Positions 26,614 through 35,137 of a stretch of 64,000 nt of DNA are shown here, piece after piece. The DNA is taken from assembly GCA_964470555.1 (NCBI GenBank), contig CAYYDG010000030.1:27582-91581 (forward strand), in the 5' to 3' direction. The DNA is from RBC074 sp964470555 (GTDB lineage: Bacteria > Acidobacteriota > Blastocatellia > RBC074). The notes below the pieces were generated by a model. The model ran no database searches. It had not been told where the DNA came from and was given only the letters and a program-made list of their open reading frames with translations. The first letter of the stretch is position 1, and every line of letters begins with the position of its first letter. The translations under genes were made by a program, and so were the position numbers.

Positions 26614-27342
26614 TCATCTCAATGTTTCCGGGTCAATGCCAAGCTCGCGGAGTTTAGCGGCCAACCGGTCAGCGCGAGCCTTTTCTAGTTCAGCTCGAAC
26701 CTTTTCTTGTTCAGCGCGAGCCTTTTCTTGTTCAGCGCGAACGTGTTCACGTTGAGCCAGTAGATCTATTTCGACAGCGGTCAGGAACTTTCTGCCATTG
26801 GCGTGAAAGGCGCTCAGTTCGCCGTCGTCTTCCAGCCGCAACGTGATTTCCAGCAGCGGGCTTTTCCATTCCTTGCCAAAAACCACCGGCATCAACTTTC
26901 GCCCTTTGCGTTGCCAGACTTGCAGCCTGCCACGGTCTGGGTCGTATTCGATGTATTCATCAACGCCGTGTTTTTCATAAAAGGCCAGCTTTTCATCCAT
27001 CTCGGCTTTGGTGTTGCTGGGCGAGAGAATTTCGATGGCGACCTGGGGCGCAATGTCGTCTTCCACCCATTGCCGGTAAGACCCGCGATGATCTTTGGGG
27101 CGACCGAAAATAACCATTACATCCGGCGCAACCCGAATGCTGGGCCAGCCTTCAACGGCGTACCAGAGCAGATCGGCGGCGACGAAGACGTTCGGGTTGT
27201 CGGCGAAATGGCTGTCTATGCCGGTGTGCAGCATGACTATGTACTGATACTGTTTGGTATTGTCGGCCATGGGCTTGCCGTCCGAATCAGGGTAAATGAT
27301 GGTGGGATCAACTTTGATTTTTCGATTGGTTGCCTTGCTCAT
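26614..27342 (-). CDS. Uma2-family (DUF820) nuclease-like protein with coiled-coil tail
   Basis: This 242-residue protein belongs to the Uma2/DUF820 restriction-endonuclease-fold family: WPSIRVAPDVMVIFG, then VAIEILSPSNTKAEMDEKL, FYEKHGVDEYIEYDP and a final beta strand region. The Asp/Glu-x-Lys-like residues of the PD-(D/E)XK core appear present (PDVMV, EILS). AAGGAG precedes the ATG. The last 50 residues are a heptad coiled coil (RAEQEKA repeated) encoded by a 21-base DNA repeat. Despite the name, the role of the family, abundant in Cyanobacteria and Acidobacteriota, is not settled. It is single-copy in this window. Confidence 0.85.
   Translation of the reverse strand: MSKATNRKIKVDPTIIYPDSDGKPMADNTKQYQYIVMLHTGIDSHFADNPNVFVAADLLWYAVEGWPSIRVAPDVMVIFGRPKDHRGSYRQWVEDDIAPQVAIEILSPSNTKAEMDEKLAFYEKHGVDEYIEYDPDRGRLQVWQRKGRKLMPVVFGKEWKSPLLEITLRLEDDGELSAFHANGRKFLTAVEIDLLAQREHVRAEQEKARAEQEKVRAELEKARADRLAAKLRELGIDPETLR
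26679..26741 (-). repeat. Three 21-bp tandem repeats inside the Uma2 gene
   Basis: The units at 26679-26699, 26700-26720 and 26721-26741 differ at only a few positions. Each encodes one heptad of the coiled-coil tail (RAEQEKA/RAELEKA), so copy number can change in frame by slippage. Confidence 0.85.
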
Positions 27343-27392
27343 AAGTTCGACTCCTTAGATCAGTGGCGCGAGCAGAGGATCGCAGATGTTTT

Positions 27393-28496
27393 TTAACCCA
27401 AGTCTGCCGCGCTGGGCAAGTTTTGGCCAGGAGAAACCTGAATGCCGCGAGCTGCGCGGATGGCGCGAACGACGGCTTGTGCCATCGCTTCGGCGGCAAG
27501 CGCGCCGATCAGCGTGACGTTGGCGGGTTTTGTCGAAGTCGTTTTGCCGGTGGCGATGGCAAAGATCGTGTCTCCGTCGAACATGGTGTGCGCCGGGTTG
27601 ATTGTTCGCGCCAAACCATCTTGAGCCATCTCGGCGACTTTTTGCGCCTGGGCTTTGTCGAGCTTGGCGTCAGTGGCAACCAGTCCGATGGTCGTATTTG
27701 TTCCGCCGAGCATTGGCGGCAAGCTTTCGCCGCGCAGGATTCCAGCCATCGTGCCTTGCAGCTTTTTGCCATCGGGCGTGCGCGCTCCGGCGATGAGCTT
27801 GCCGGTTGATGGATCAATCACGTCGCCGACGGCGTTGACGGCGACGATGGCTCCAACGGTCAGGCCGGGAAGTTTTATAGAAGCCGTACCGATTCCGCCT
27901 TTCATTGCGCGTTTACCTCCAAACATCTTGCCGACCGTAGCTCCTGCGCCAGCGCCGACATTGCCTTCGGCGGGCGCGTTGGTCGTTGCGGCTTTGCAGG
28001 CTTTGTAACCGGCTTCGGCATCCGGGCGAATTTTGGCGTCGCCAACAGTCAGGTCGAACAAAATGGCGGCGGGAACGATGGGCACTTTGGCTACGCCCAC
28101 GTCGTAGCCTATGCCGCGTTCTTCCAGCCAGCGAACGACGCCGGTCGCCGTTTCCAGACCGAATGCGCTGCCTCCGCTCAAAACAACGGCGTGAACCTGT
28201 TGCACCAGATTTTTCGGATCGAGCAAATCGGTTTCGCGCGTGCCCGGCGCAGAACCGCGCACGTCTACGCCGCCGGTTGCGCCGTCTTCGCACAGAATCA
28301 CCGTGCAGCCTGTCGGTCGGCGCGTGTCGGTGAAGTGGCCGACTTTGATGCCGGCGACATCGGTGATCGAGCTTTTCCGATTGGGCTGAATTGCATTGGT
28401 CATTGCGAATGCTCCTTGGTCAGCAAACAGCGCCACCGAAGTGGCAACGCTGGCTTGCAGAATTTCCCGGCGAGTCGGTTTTGATTGGTTTCCCAT
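27393..28496 (-). CDS. Tat-exported P1 (DmpA/S58) family aminopeptidase
   Basis: The 367 residues match the P1/DmpA family (peptidase S58), self-cleaving N-terminal-nucleophile peptidases. Recognisable blocks are DVRGSAPGTRETDLLDP, VLSGGSAFGLETATGVVRWL, GATVGKMFGG and GTNTTIGLVATDAKLDKAQ, where the second threonine of NTT is the likely nucleophile at the autocleavage point. The N-terminus (KPTRREILQASVATSVALF) carries a twin-arginine motif and a mildly hydrophobic stretch, so export of the folded protein by Tat is likely. Substrates may be D- or beta-aminoacyl peptides, as for DmpA and BapA. It stands as its own unit after the citrate synthase operon terminator. Confidence 0.9.
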   Translation of the reverse strand: MGNQSKPTRREILQASVATSVALFADQGAFAMTNAIQPNRKSSITDVAGIKVGHFTDTRRPTGCTVILCEDGATGGVDVRGSAPGTRETDLLDPKNLVQQVHAVVLSGGSAFGLETATGVVRWLEERGIGYDVGVAKVPIVPAAILFDLTVGDAKIRPDAEAGYKACKAATTNAPAEGNVGAGAGATVGKMFGGKRAMKGGIGTASIKLPGLTVGAIVAVNAVGDVIDPSTGKLIAGARTPDGKKLQGTMAGILRGESLPPMLGGTNTTIGLVATDAKLDKAQAQKVAEMAQDGLARTINPAHTMFDGDTIFAIATGKTTSTKPANVTLIGALAAEAMAQAVVRAIRAARGIQVSPGQNLPSAADLG

Positions 28497-28509
28497 TTGC
28501 TCACCAAAT

Positions 28510-28545
28510 CAAAAAGGCGGTTTCAGCTTGTTGCCGAACCGCCTT
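28510..28545 (-). terminator. Terminator of the citrate synthase-glutaredoxin operon
   Basis: AAGGCGGTT (28514-28522) pairs with AACCGCCTT (28537-28545). On the minus strand the stem is followed by TTTTT; on the plus strand T-rich sequence also follows, so it may work in both directions. Confidence 0.8.
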
Positions 28546-28593
28546 GTTTGTTTTTGTTGTGGATCAACTCACGGCTGATCGTCAGTGAACCGT

Positions 28594-28812
28594 TCAGCCG
28601 CGACCTTCCCAGCCGTTTTGTTTGAACACACCATCAACGACGATTACCGGCACGGTCGGGTCGTTGTCGGTGTAGGCAAACATTTCTTTGCGATAAGCCA
28701 GATTGTCCTGCGCATTGCGTTCCTCAAAAGCGATTCCTTGTTCTGTGTACCAGGTTTTCGCTTTTGCGCAATAGGGACAACCGGGTTTGGTGTAAATGAT
28801 TACGCTGCTCAT
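28594..28812 (-). CDS. Glutaredoxin family protein
   Basis: This 72-residue thioredoxin-fold protein has the dithiol active site C12-P-Y-C15 (TKPGCPYCAKAK) and the cis-proline motif TVPVIVVDG of glutaredoxins. It reduces disulfides or mixed glutathione/low-molecular-weight thiol bonds in the cytoplasm. GAGGT precedes the ATG. The gene begins 8 bases after the citrate synthase stop codon, so the two are co-transcribed, and a terminator follows it. Confidence 0.92.
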   Translation of the reverse strand: MSSVIIYTKPGCPYCAKAKTWYTEQGIAFEERNAQDNLAYRKEMFAYTDNDPTVPVIVVDGVFKQNGWEGRG

Positions 28813-28820
28813 TGAAGTAA

Positions 28821-29969
28821 TTACCTCTGTTCAATCGGAACGTATTTCAAATCCATTTCGCCCAGATATTCCGAGCGAGGCCGAATCAGTTTGTTGTTGC
28901 CAAGCTGTTCCAGCACATGCGCTGACCAGCCGCTGATGCGGCTGACGGCGAAAATCGGCGTGTACAGATCAACCGGAATGCCCAGCATGTAGTAGGTCGA
29001 AGCCGAATAGAAATCCACGTTGGCGCGAATCTTTTTGCCTTTTTTGTCCATTTCGGCGACGACCAGGTCTTCGATGCGTTTGGACATGTCGAACCATTTG
29101 GTGTCGCCCTGGCGTTTGCCTGTGGCTTCGGACATGCGACGCAGATGCGTGGCGCGCGGGTCTTCGGTTTGGTAAACAGCGTGGCCGATGCCCATGATCT
29201 TGTCGCCTTTGGCAAATTTGGCGGCAACGTATTCGTCCACTTTTTCGGGCGAGCCGATTTCGAGCAGCATCTTCATGACCTGTTCGTTGGCTCCGCCGTG
29301 CAGCGGACCGGACAACGCGCCAATCGCTGCGGTGATGGCAGCGTAAATGTCAGCCAGAGTTCCGGCTGTGACGCGCGCGGCAAAGGTCGAAGCGTTGAAT
29401 TCGTGGTCGGCGTGCAGAATCAGCGCGATGTCGAAGGCCTGGGTTTCCACATCGGACGGTTCCTTGCCGTTGAGCATGTAAAGGAAGTTTCCGGCGTGTG
29501 AAAGCGCCGGATTGGGATCAACCGGTTCTTTGCCATTGCGAATGCGATCAATCGCGGCAACGACCGTGGCGATTTGCGCCGTCAATCGAATTGCCTGGCG
29601 TTGCCGAGCTTCGGGCGAATTGTCGCTTTTGTCAGGATCGAAAAACGCCAATGCCGAAACTGCCGTCCGAAGGGCGTCCATCGGCACGGCTGTTTTGGGG
29701 AAAGATTTGATGAAGGAAATGATTTCTTTCGGAAGCGCGCGATTGGCCGTGAGCTGTTTATTCAACTCGTCGAGTTCCGCTTTGTTGGGCAAACGACCGT
29801 TCCAAAGCAAAAAAACCACTTCCTCAAAATTTGAGTTTTGGGCGAGTTGGTGAATGTCGTAACCGCCGTAAATCAGAATTCCTTTTTCGCCGTCAATGAA
29901 ACAAATGCGACTTGGCGCGGCGACCACATCGCGCAATCCGGCTCCTGCTGTTGGTGCTGCTTTACTCAT
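28821..29969 (-). CDS. gltA: Citrate synthase
   Basis: This 382-residue enzyme condenses oxaloacetate and acetyl-CoA to citrate. Its length fits the short bacterial type I-like group. Active-site blocks are GPLHGGANE (catalytic His), IMGIGHAVYQTEDPRA (second His; the more common form is GFGHRVY) and NVDFYSAS (catalytic Asp). The N-terminus (FIDGEKGILIYGGYDIHQLA) is typical. A 2-methylcitrate synthase cannot be excluded by eye. AGGAA precedes the ATG. It is the first gene of an operon with a glutaredoxin. Confidence 0.9.
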   Translation of the reverse strand: MSKAAPTAGAGLRDVVAAPSRICFIDGEKGILIYGGYDIHQLAQNSNFEEVVFLLWNGRLPNKAELDELNKQLTANRALPKEIISFIKSFPKTAVPMDALRTAVSALAFFDPDKSDNSPEARQRQAIRLTAQIATVVAAIDRIRNGKEPVDPNPALSHAGNFLYMLNGKEPSDVETQAFDIALILHADHEFNASTFAARVTAGTLADIYAAITAAIGALSGPLHGGANEQVMKMLLEIGSPEKVDEYVAAKFAKGDKIMGIGHAVYQTEDPRATHLRRMSEATGKRQGDTKWFDMSKRIEDLVVAEMDKKGKKIRANVDFYSASTYYMLGIPVDLYTPIFAVSRISGWSAHVLEQLGNNKLIRPRSEYLGEMDLKYVPIEQR

Positions 29970-30037
29970 AATTTTATTCCTGAATGTATTTTTTTGATGA
30001 TTTCTGATTGGTCAATCTTCAAGTAACTGCGACGACA

Positions 30038-30274
30038 TTAAGCGCCAGGTTTGGGCGCAGGTGCGGGCAGGTCCCTAGCCTCGACTTGCGATTGGAAACC
30101 GCAGCGAGCGTGCGATCCATCGCAAAACGGTTTGTTGGCGCTCTGGCCACATCGGCACAGACCGATCACGGTTCGACCGGCCAATCCGAATTTATTGCCA
30201 CTTGCGTCATAGATTTCGATGTCGCCTTCGACCCGCAACGAACCATTGTTGTTGACGGTAATTTTGGTTGGCAT
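30038..30274 (-). CDS. CDGSH iron-sulfur domain protein
   Basis: This 78-residue protein has the complete CDGSH cluster motif: C40, C42, C51 and H55 in GLCRCGQSANKPFCDGSHARCGF-type order. These residues hold a labile 2Fe-2S cluster in the mitoNEET-like fold. The N-terminal half (GSLRVEGDIEIYDASGNKF) is the usual beta lead-in, followed by RTVIGLCRCG. AAGGAG lies 9 bases before the ATG. It has no signal peptide and is probably a small cytoplasmic redox or cluster-transfer protein. It lies between the citrate synthase operon and a small zinc protein. Confidence 0.92.
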   Translation of the reverse strand: MPTKITVNNNGSLRVEGDIEIYDASGNKFGLAGRTVIGLCRCGQSANKPFCDGSHARCGFQSQVEARDLPAPAPKPGA

Positions 30275-30356
30275 TTTGTGGACTCCTTCTCCTCCGAAAA
30301 ATCAGCCAAGCAGGGTTGTCACCTGCTTAATAAAAAAATGAAAAGAACGGTTTGAA

Positions 30357-30381
30357 GCTGCCAGGCAGAAAGCCTGGCAGC
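30357..30381. repeat. Perfect 10-bp hairpin
   Basis: GCTGCCAGGC and GCCTGGCAGC are exact complements with loop AGAAA. It lies just after the end of the small zinc-protein gene on the minus strand, so it may be its terminator, although the following T-rich stretch is broken. Confidence 0.55.
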
Positions 30382-30408
30382 CAGATACAAACCAGACGCG
30401 AGCAAAAC

Positions 30409-30618
30409 TTATTTGCCCTTCTTCGAAGCCTTGATCGGGTTCAAAGCGCGCGGCGCACGCTCTTTCGCCAACTGGTCAGCATACGCTTTGCAATCGTGGT
30501 TTTCGGCTTTGTCCTTGATCCATCCGTCCACATCAATCGTGTGATGCAGCGAGGCGAAGATCGGAAATTTATGGTTACATTTCTGACAGAAGATGTTGTA
30601 TCTCTTGACTGTTGCCAT
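30409..30618 (-). CDS. Small zinc-binding protein of unknown function
   Basis: The protein has 69 residues from the ATG at 30618, which has GGGAG 10 bases upstream; the longer open frame has no ribosome site. CQKCNHKFPIF forms a CxxC knuckle and a further His-His/Cys set (LHHTIDVDGW, ENHDCKAY) could complete a zinc site. The basic C-terminus (KERAPRALNPIKASKKGK) would suit nucleic-acid binding. No family is recognised with confidence. Confidence 0.7.
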   Translation of the reverse strand: MATVKRYNIFCQKCNHKFPIFASLHHTIDVDGWIKDKAENHDCKAYADQLAKERAPRALNPIKASKKGK

Positions 30619-30768
30619 TATCGAATTACTCCCTGAATTGATGTTGTGTTTCTTGTTGAAAAAACTAAGCTGATATTGCCTGACCGACCTATCGTGGGGA
30701 CTCAGGCAAGGGCGGGAATATACACGACCAATCACAATTTTCCAAAACCATGTGCGGTCGTTCGGGTT

Positions 30769-31884
30769 TTATGGGCGGCGAGCAGGTTCGGATTCGCCGA
30801 TGTTGATCCAGCGTTGTTCCGCTTCGGATCGCAAAATGGAGTCTATGACTTCCTGGCAGCGCAATCCGTCCGCAAACGTTGCTGCGTGGGCGATTTCCGT
30901 TCTGCCTTCGCGCAAGGCCTGAACCGTTTCTCGCGCCAGATGATAAAAAGACCGCGCCCAGACGTTGTCGGGAATGACGGAAATTTCACGCGCACGATCC
31001 GCCAGCGACATTTCTTCGAATGGGTGATTGTATCCAATGGCTCCCAGCAGCACTTCTTCGCCGTCCAGCACCAGGGTTCCGTTGCTGCCGACCGCCGTAA
31101 TCTGATTTTTTCCGCCGCTGGCGAACAGGGACGACAGCATGACAACGCCGTGGGAAATACGATTTTCCTGTGATCCGAACCGAACCAGGAACGAACAGTA
31201 ATCGTCGGTTTCGTTCGTTTTCATTTCTCCGGTTTTTGGGTCTTTGCGTTCGGGAACCATTGTGGCGACGGCGCTCGTAACGGATTCGATTTCGCCGAAC
31301 ATCCAGCGAATGGCGTCAATTGCGTGCGAGCCAAGCGCTCCGAGCAAACCGCCTCCGGCAGATTTCTGCGACCACCAATTCCACGGACGTTGGGCAGAAT
31401 GCCGAAAGCCTGAAGAGATGGTCACGCTGATGTGATGCAAGTCGCCAAGAAAGCCTCCGTCCACCAGTTCTTTCATGCGTCGCCACGTCGGATTGAATCG
31501 CAATTCGTGATCTATGATCGAAAGCTGGTTTGGTTTGGTTGCTGCCAGTCCGGTCATTTCGCGAGCTTCGTTGGCGTTCATCGCCATCGGTTTTTCGCAA
31601 ATCACATGCTTGCCGGCGTTGAGTGCAGCAATTGAAATCGGATGGTGCAAATATGGCGGCGCGGAAACGACGACCAGCGAAACTTCCTCGAGCGCCAACA
31701 ACTGTTCGTAACTTTCACAGGCGTTGGCAATTTTGAATTCCGATGCGACTTTGACGGCGTTTTCATAATGCCCGCTGCAAACGGCCACCAATTCCGCTCC
31801 ATCGCACAATTGAAAAGCCGGCGCCTGCGCGCTGCGCGCAAAACCGGTGCCGATCAATCCAATTCCGATCTTGTCCTGCTTCAT
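30769..31884 (-). CDS. Gfo/Idh/MocA-family oxidoreductase
   Basis: This is a 371-residue NAD(P)-dependent sugar or inositol dehydrogenase-like enzyme. The Rossmann start (IGIGLIGTGFARSAQAPAF), the conserved GKHVICEKPMAMN with the EKP lysine, and GGGLLGALGSHAIDAIRWM with the catalytic-type histidine are all present. I place the start at the ATG at 31884; an in-frame TTG lies two codons upstream. The substrate cannot be told from the sequence. It is transcribed away from the histone-like gene and seems to be a single-gene unit. Confidence 0.9.
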   Translation of the reverse strand: MKQDKIGIGLIGTGFARSAQAPAFQLCDGAELVAVCSGHYENAVKVASEFKIANACESYEQLLALEEVSLVVVSAPPYLHHPISIAALNAGKHVICEKPMAMNANEAREMTGLAATKPNQLSIIDHELRFNPTWRRMKELVDGGFLGDLHHISVTISSGFRHSAQRPWNWWSQKSAGGGLLGALGSHAIDAIRWMFGEIESVTSAVATMVPERKDPKTGEMKTNETDDYCSFLVRFGSQENRISHGVVMLSSLFASGGKNQITAVGSNGTLVLDGEEVLLGAIGYNHPFEEMSLADRAREISVIPDNVWARSFYHLARETVQALREGRTEIAHAATFADGLRCQEVIDSILRSEAEQRWINIGESEPARRP

Positions 31885-32127
31885 CGTCAATCTTTACCTT
31901 TGGGCGTTTGCTGTCCTGAACCGATTCTTCCAAAAACGATACGTCATTTTACACACCAGCCGCCAATTGCAAAATCAGGAATGCAGCTTCGATTTTCGAT
32001 AACTGTTGACTGCCACTAGCGGCTGAAAAGTCGCGTGTTATAATCCCACCGCATTTTGCCAGCAGTAACGCATCGCTCTAAACCATCAAACACAAACGCA
32101 GCGTCCAAAAACGATCTGGGAGGATTT

Positions 32128-33057
32128 ATGGTCAGATTTGGCGGTTTGAAAAACGAGATGGAAATTGGCGTTTCCGAACAAGATGATCTTTCGTCCAACA
32201 TCTACTCCGCCCCTCAAAGTGGCGGTCCGCGTGGTTATGCTGCGCAGTTCGGCGACGATGAACGTGATCCGTGGGATTATGATGACTTTCGGGATGACGA
32301 TGATGATGAGGAGGAGGATTATCTGAAAGACGATGATGATTTAGACGATGACGATCTCGACGACGATGATGATGATGATGATGATTCCTTGAGTGTCAAA
32401 CACGAGATTAAGGTTCAGGTTGAGGAAGTAGAAGAGGAAGATGATGGTAAGAAGGACGGCGAACAAGCTTTGGTCGAAGAGGAAATTGTAGAGGTTGGTT
32501 TCGAACCTGCCCCCTCAAGTTTCGTTCAACCCGAAGTGGTTCCGCTGGTAATTGACGTAACCCCTGAACCTGCTCCGGTCGTGATTCCAGCGGCGGTCGA
32601 AGTCGTTTCCCCGTCTGCCGAAGAGTCGAGTAAACCAGCAAAGAAAACTGCCGCAAAATCGAAAGCGAAGAAAGCTGCTAAATCAGCAAGGAAGGCTGTT
32701 AAAAAAGCGGTCAAGTCTGCAAAGAAGGCTAAGAAGGCTGCGAAAAAGGCAGCGACCAAAACTTCTAAAGCAGCCAAGCCTGCCAAAAAGGCCAAGGCTG
32801 CCAAGAAAGCTGCAAAGAAGGTCGCTAAAAAAGCGGCTAAAAAAGCAGTGAAACCAACCTCAAAGAAAGGAGGGAAGAAACCCGTGCCAGCAACCAAGAA
32901 AGCTGCCAAGAAGGCCCCGGCGAAAAAAGCCGCCAAGAAAGCTCCAGCTAAGAAAGCCGCCAAGAAGGCTCCGGTGAAAAAGGCTGCGAAGAAAGCTCCA
33001 GCCAAGAAAGCCCCGGCGAAAAAAGCCGCCAAGAAAGCTCCAGCCAAGAAGAAGTAA
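32128..33057 (+). CDS. Histone H1-like protein with poly-acidic N-terminal half
   Basis: This 309-residue protein starts at the ATG at 32128 (GGGAGG upstream). Three zones are clear: an Asp/Glu-rich stretch at residues about 50-95 (long runs of D), a Val/Pro/Glu-rich linker, and a C-terminal 120 residues of Lys/Ala/Pro built from AAKKAP/AKK repeats. The last zone resembles the DNA-binding tail of eukaryotic H1 and bacterial HctB/AlgP-type proteins. The likely role is DNA or RNA binding, with the acidic half possibly self-inhibiting or binding other basic partners. A terminator follows. The whole protein is predicted to be disordered. Confidence 0.8.
   Translation: MVRFGGLKNEMEIGVSEQDDLSSNIYSAPQSGGPRGYAAQFGDDERDPWDYDDFRDDDDDEEEDYLKDDDDLDDDDLDDDDDDDDDSLSVKHEIKVQVEEVEEEDDGKKDGEQALVEEEIVEVGFEPAPSSFVQPEVVPLVIDVTPEPAPVVIPAAVEVVSPSAEESSKPAKKTAAKSKAKKAAKSARKAVKKAVKSAKKAKKAAKKAATKTSKAAKPAKKAKAAKKAAKKVAKKAAKKAVKPTSKKGGKKPVPATKKAAKKAPAKKAAKKAPAKKAAKKAPVKKAAKKAPAKKAPAKKAAKKAPAKKK
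32896..33055 (+). repeat. Degenerate AAKKAPAKK-coding tandem repeat
   Basis: A run of Lys/Ala/Pro codons with units of about 24-36 bases repeats to the end of the histone-like gene. Copy-number variation between strains is expected. Confidence 0.8.
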
Positions 33058-33097
33058 GGCTGCCGAAATCGTCTCAGACGATTGAGCTGATAACAAC

Positions 33098-33148
33098 AAG
33101 GCGATGCCATCCAGATTGCTCACGTGACCTGGGTGACATCGCCTTTTT
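33098..33148 (+). terminator. Terminator of the histone-like gene
   Basis: AAGGCGATG (33098-33106) pairs with CATCGCCTT (33137-33145) followed by TTTT. Partial inner pairing continues the stem. It lies between the convergent histone-like gene and pdxA. Confidence 0.85.
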
Positions 33149-33153
33149 CGTGA

Positions 33154-34188
33154 TTATTGAAGGGAATGTTTGCGCTGAAATAATTCGACGGCCAGTTTGA
33201 TGGCGGCGATCATGCTGGAATGATCGGCTTTGCCTTGCCCGGCAATGTCGAACGCCGTTCCGTGATCCACAGAAGTGCGTATGAACGGCAATCCCAGGGT
33301 GACATTGACAGCTTCGCCGAACGACAGGCATTTGACAGGGATCAAGCCTTGATCGTGATAACAGGAAATTACCAGATCGAATTCGCCGCGTGCGGCTCGC
33401 AAAAACACAGTGTCGCCGGAATGTGGCCCGCTGACCTCTATGCCGTCGGTTTTGCGGCAGCTTTCAATGGCAGGAATCATTTCGGCAGCTTCTTCGAAGC
33501 CGAAGAGCGTGCCTTCACCGCCGTGCGGATTTAATGCCGCCACTGCGATTCGCGGGCGAACGAAACCATACGCAATCAGCTCGCGGTGAATCAGACGGAT
33601 CAAGGTTTCGAGAGCGGATTTTTTGACGTAGCTTGAAACTTCGGTCAGCGGGACGTGAGTGGTCAGCAAGGCAACGCGCAAAGCCGGAGCAATGAAGGTC
33701 ATGGCGAATTCGTCGGTGTGAGTAAGCTTCGCCAGAAATTCCGTGTGGCCGGGGAAATGATACCCGGCCAGAAAGAGCGAACGTTTATTGATCGGCGCGG
33801 TGGTGATTGCGTCCAGTTTGCCGATACCGCAAAGCGCAACGGCGGCTTCTATGTATTCTGCCGCCGCTTTGCCGCATTCGGCCTGCTCGCGTCCCAATTG
33901 AATCGAACCGGGAATGTTGGCCAGGTTGTAAATGATTGGCGGACTGAGGTGGTCAGGCCAGGTTTCGCCGACGTTGAGAACATCCAAACCACGCGCCAAC
34001 CCAAAAACGCGCGACCAGTGCGCCAGATATTGAGCGTCTCCGATCAACACCGGTACACAGATGGATTGGATTTCTTCTTCGGCAATGGCTTTGAGTGAAA
34101 TTTCCGGGCCGATGCCCGCCGGATCGCCAATGGTGATTCCGATCCGCGGCTTTCGTCCCGGAGCTTCATTGCCAGTTGCATCAGGCAT
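33154..34188 (-). CDS. pdxA: 4-hydroxythreonine-4-phosphate dehydrogenase PdxA
   Basis: PdxA oxidises 4-phospho-hydroxy-L-threonine with NAD(P)+ in the DXP-dependent pathway to pyridoxal phosphate. The 344 residues show the expected start (PRIGITIGDPAGIGPEI), the metal-site and substrate blocks TTAPINKRSLFLAGY, PGHTEFLA, GPHSGDTVF and CYHDQGLIPVK, and TSVDHGTAFDIAG near the end. It follows the Hfq-like gene by 24 bases in the same direction, so the two probably form an operon. No clear ribosome site is seen before the ATG. Confidence 0.96.
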   Translation of the reverse strand: MPDATGNEAPGRKPRIGITIGDPAGIGPEISLKAIAEEEIQSICVPVLIGDAQYLAHWSRVFGLARGLDVLNVGETWPDHLSPPIIYNLANIPGSIQLGREQAECGKAAAEYIEAAVALCGIGKLDAITTAPINKRSLFLAGYHFPGHTEFLAKLTHTDEFAMTFIAPALRVALLTTHVPLTEVSSYVKKSALETLIRLIHRELIAYGFVRPRIAVAALNPHGGEGTLFGFEEAAEMIPAIESCRKTDGIEVSGPHSGDTVFLRAARGEFDLVISCYHDQGLIPVKCLSFGEAVNVTLGLPFIRTSVDHGTAFDIAGQGKADHSSMIAAIKLAVELFQRKHSLQ

Positions 34189-34212
34189 AATCAGGCGCGT
34201 TGAGCGATGAAT

Positions 34213-34620
<408 letters not shown>

Positions 34621-35137
34621 TTTCTTTCTCCTTACTTGCGAAAAGCGGTAAGTGGCCAGAGAGCGGTCTGACTATCCGCTCCTTAAAAGCCGGAGCCCAG
34701 TGATGAGCTAAGCTAACAGATTAGATGAAGCAGTTTATCCGCTCAGGTTTGTTGTACGGCACACAAGCACAGCCGAAGAAGGCGCAGTGTGCCGACGATT
34801 GACACTCAACCATAAAGACTAGATTGAGAAAAGGTGACCCTCGTCCCGAAATGCGATTCGGGAAACTGGAATTATCCTCACTATGAAGAACAACGGAGGT
34901 AATTTGCGGGAATCTGCAACGGCGCCTGCGTTAGCGCCTCAGCGACCATAGCTCAATACTGATGCTCGTTGATGGCCGGGATGCTAACTCAACAAAACAA
35001 TCGGCGCAAGTCAGCCGCAGAGTTTGAAGCCTGACTCAATACTTTTCCGAACCAGTGACGACCAGGCTTCGTAATGCAGAGTCGCTTGAGCCTGTTCTGG
35101 CAATTACAAACGCATGTTTTCAATTCCTGGAATTCAC
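34621..35137. other. Structured intergenic region next to the Hfq-like gene
   Basis: No protein gene is supported in about 500 bases. Two inverted repeats are visible: CGGCACAC/GTGTGCCG (34757-34764 and 34787-34794) and TCCCGAA/TTCGGGA (34844-34850 and 34857-34863). It could hold a small RNA or only the divergent promoters; no known RNA family was recognised. Confidence 0.35.

Noticed and set aside
32526..33110. Ala/Phe-rich minus-strand frame resembling a membrane protein
   Set aside because: It is the complement of the Lys/Ala repeat of the histone-like gene.
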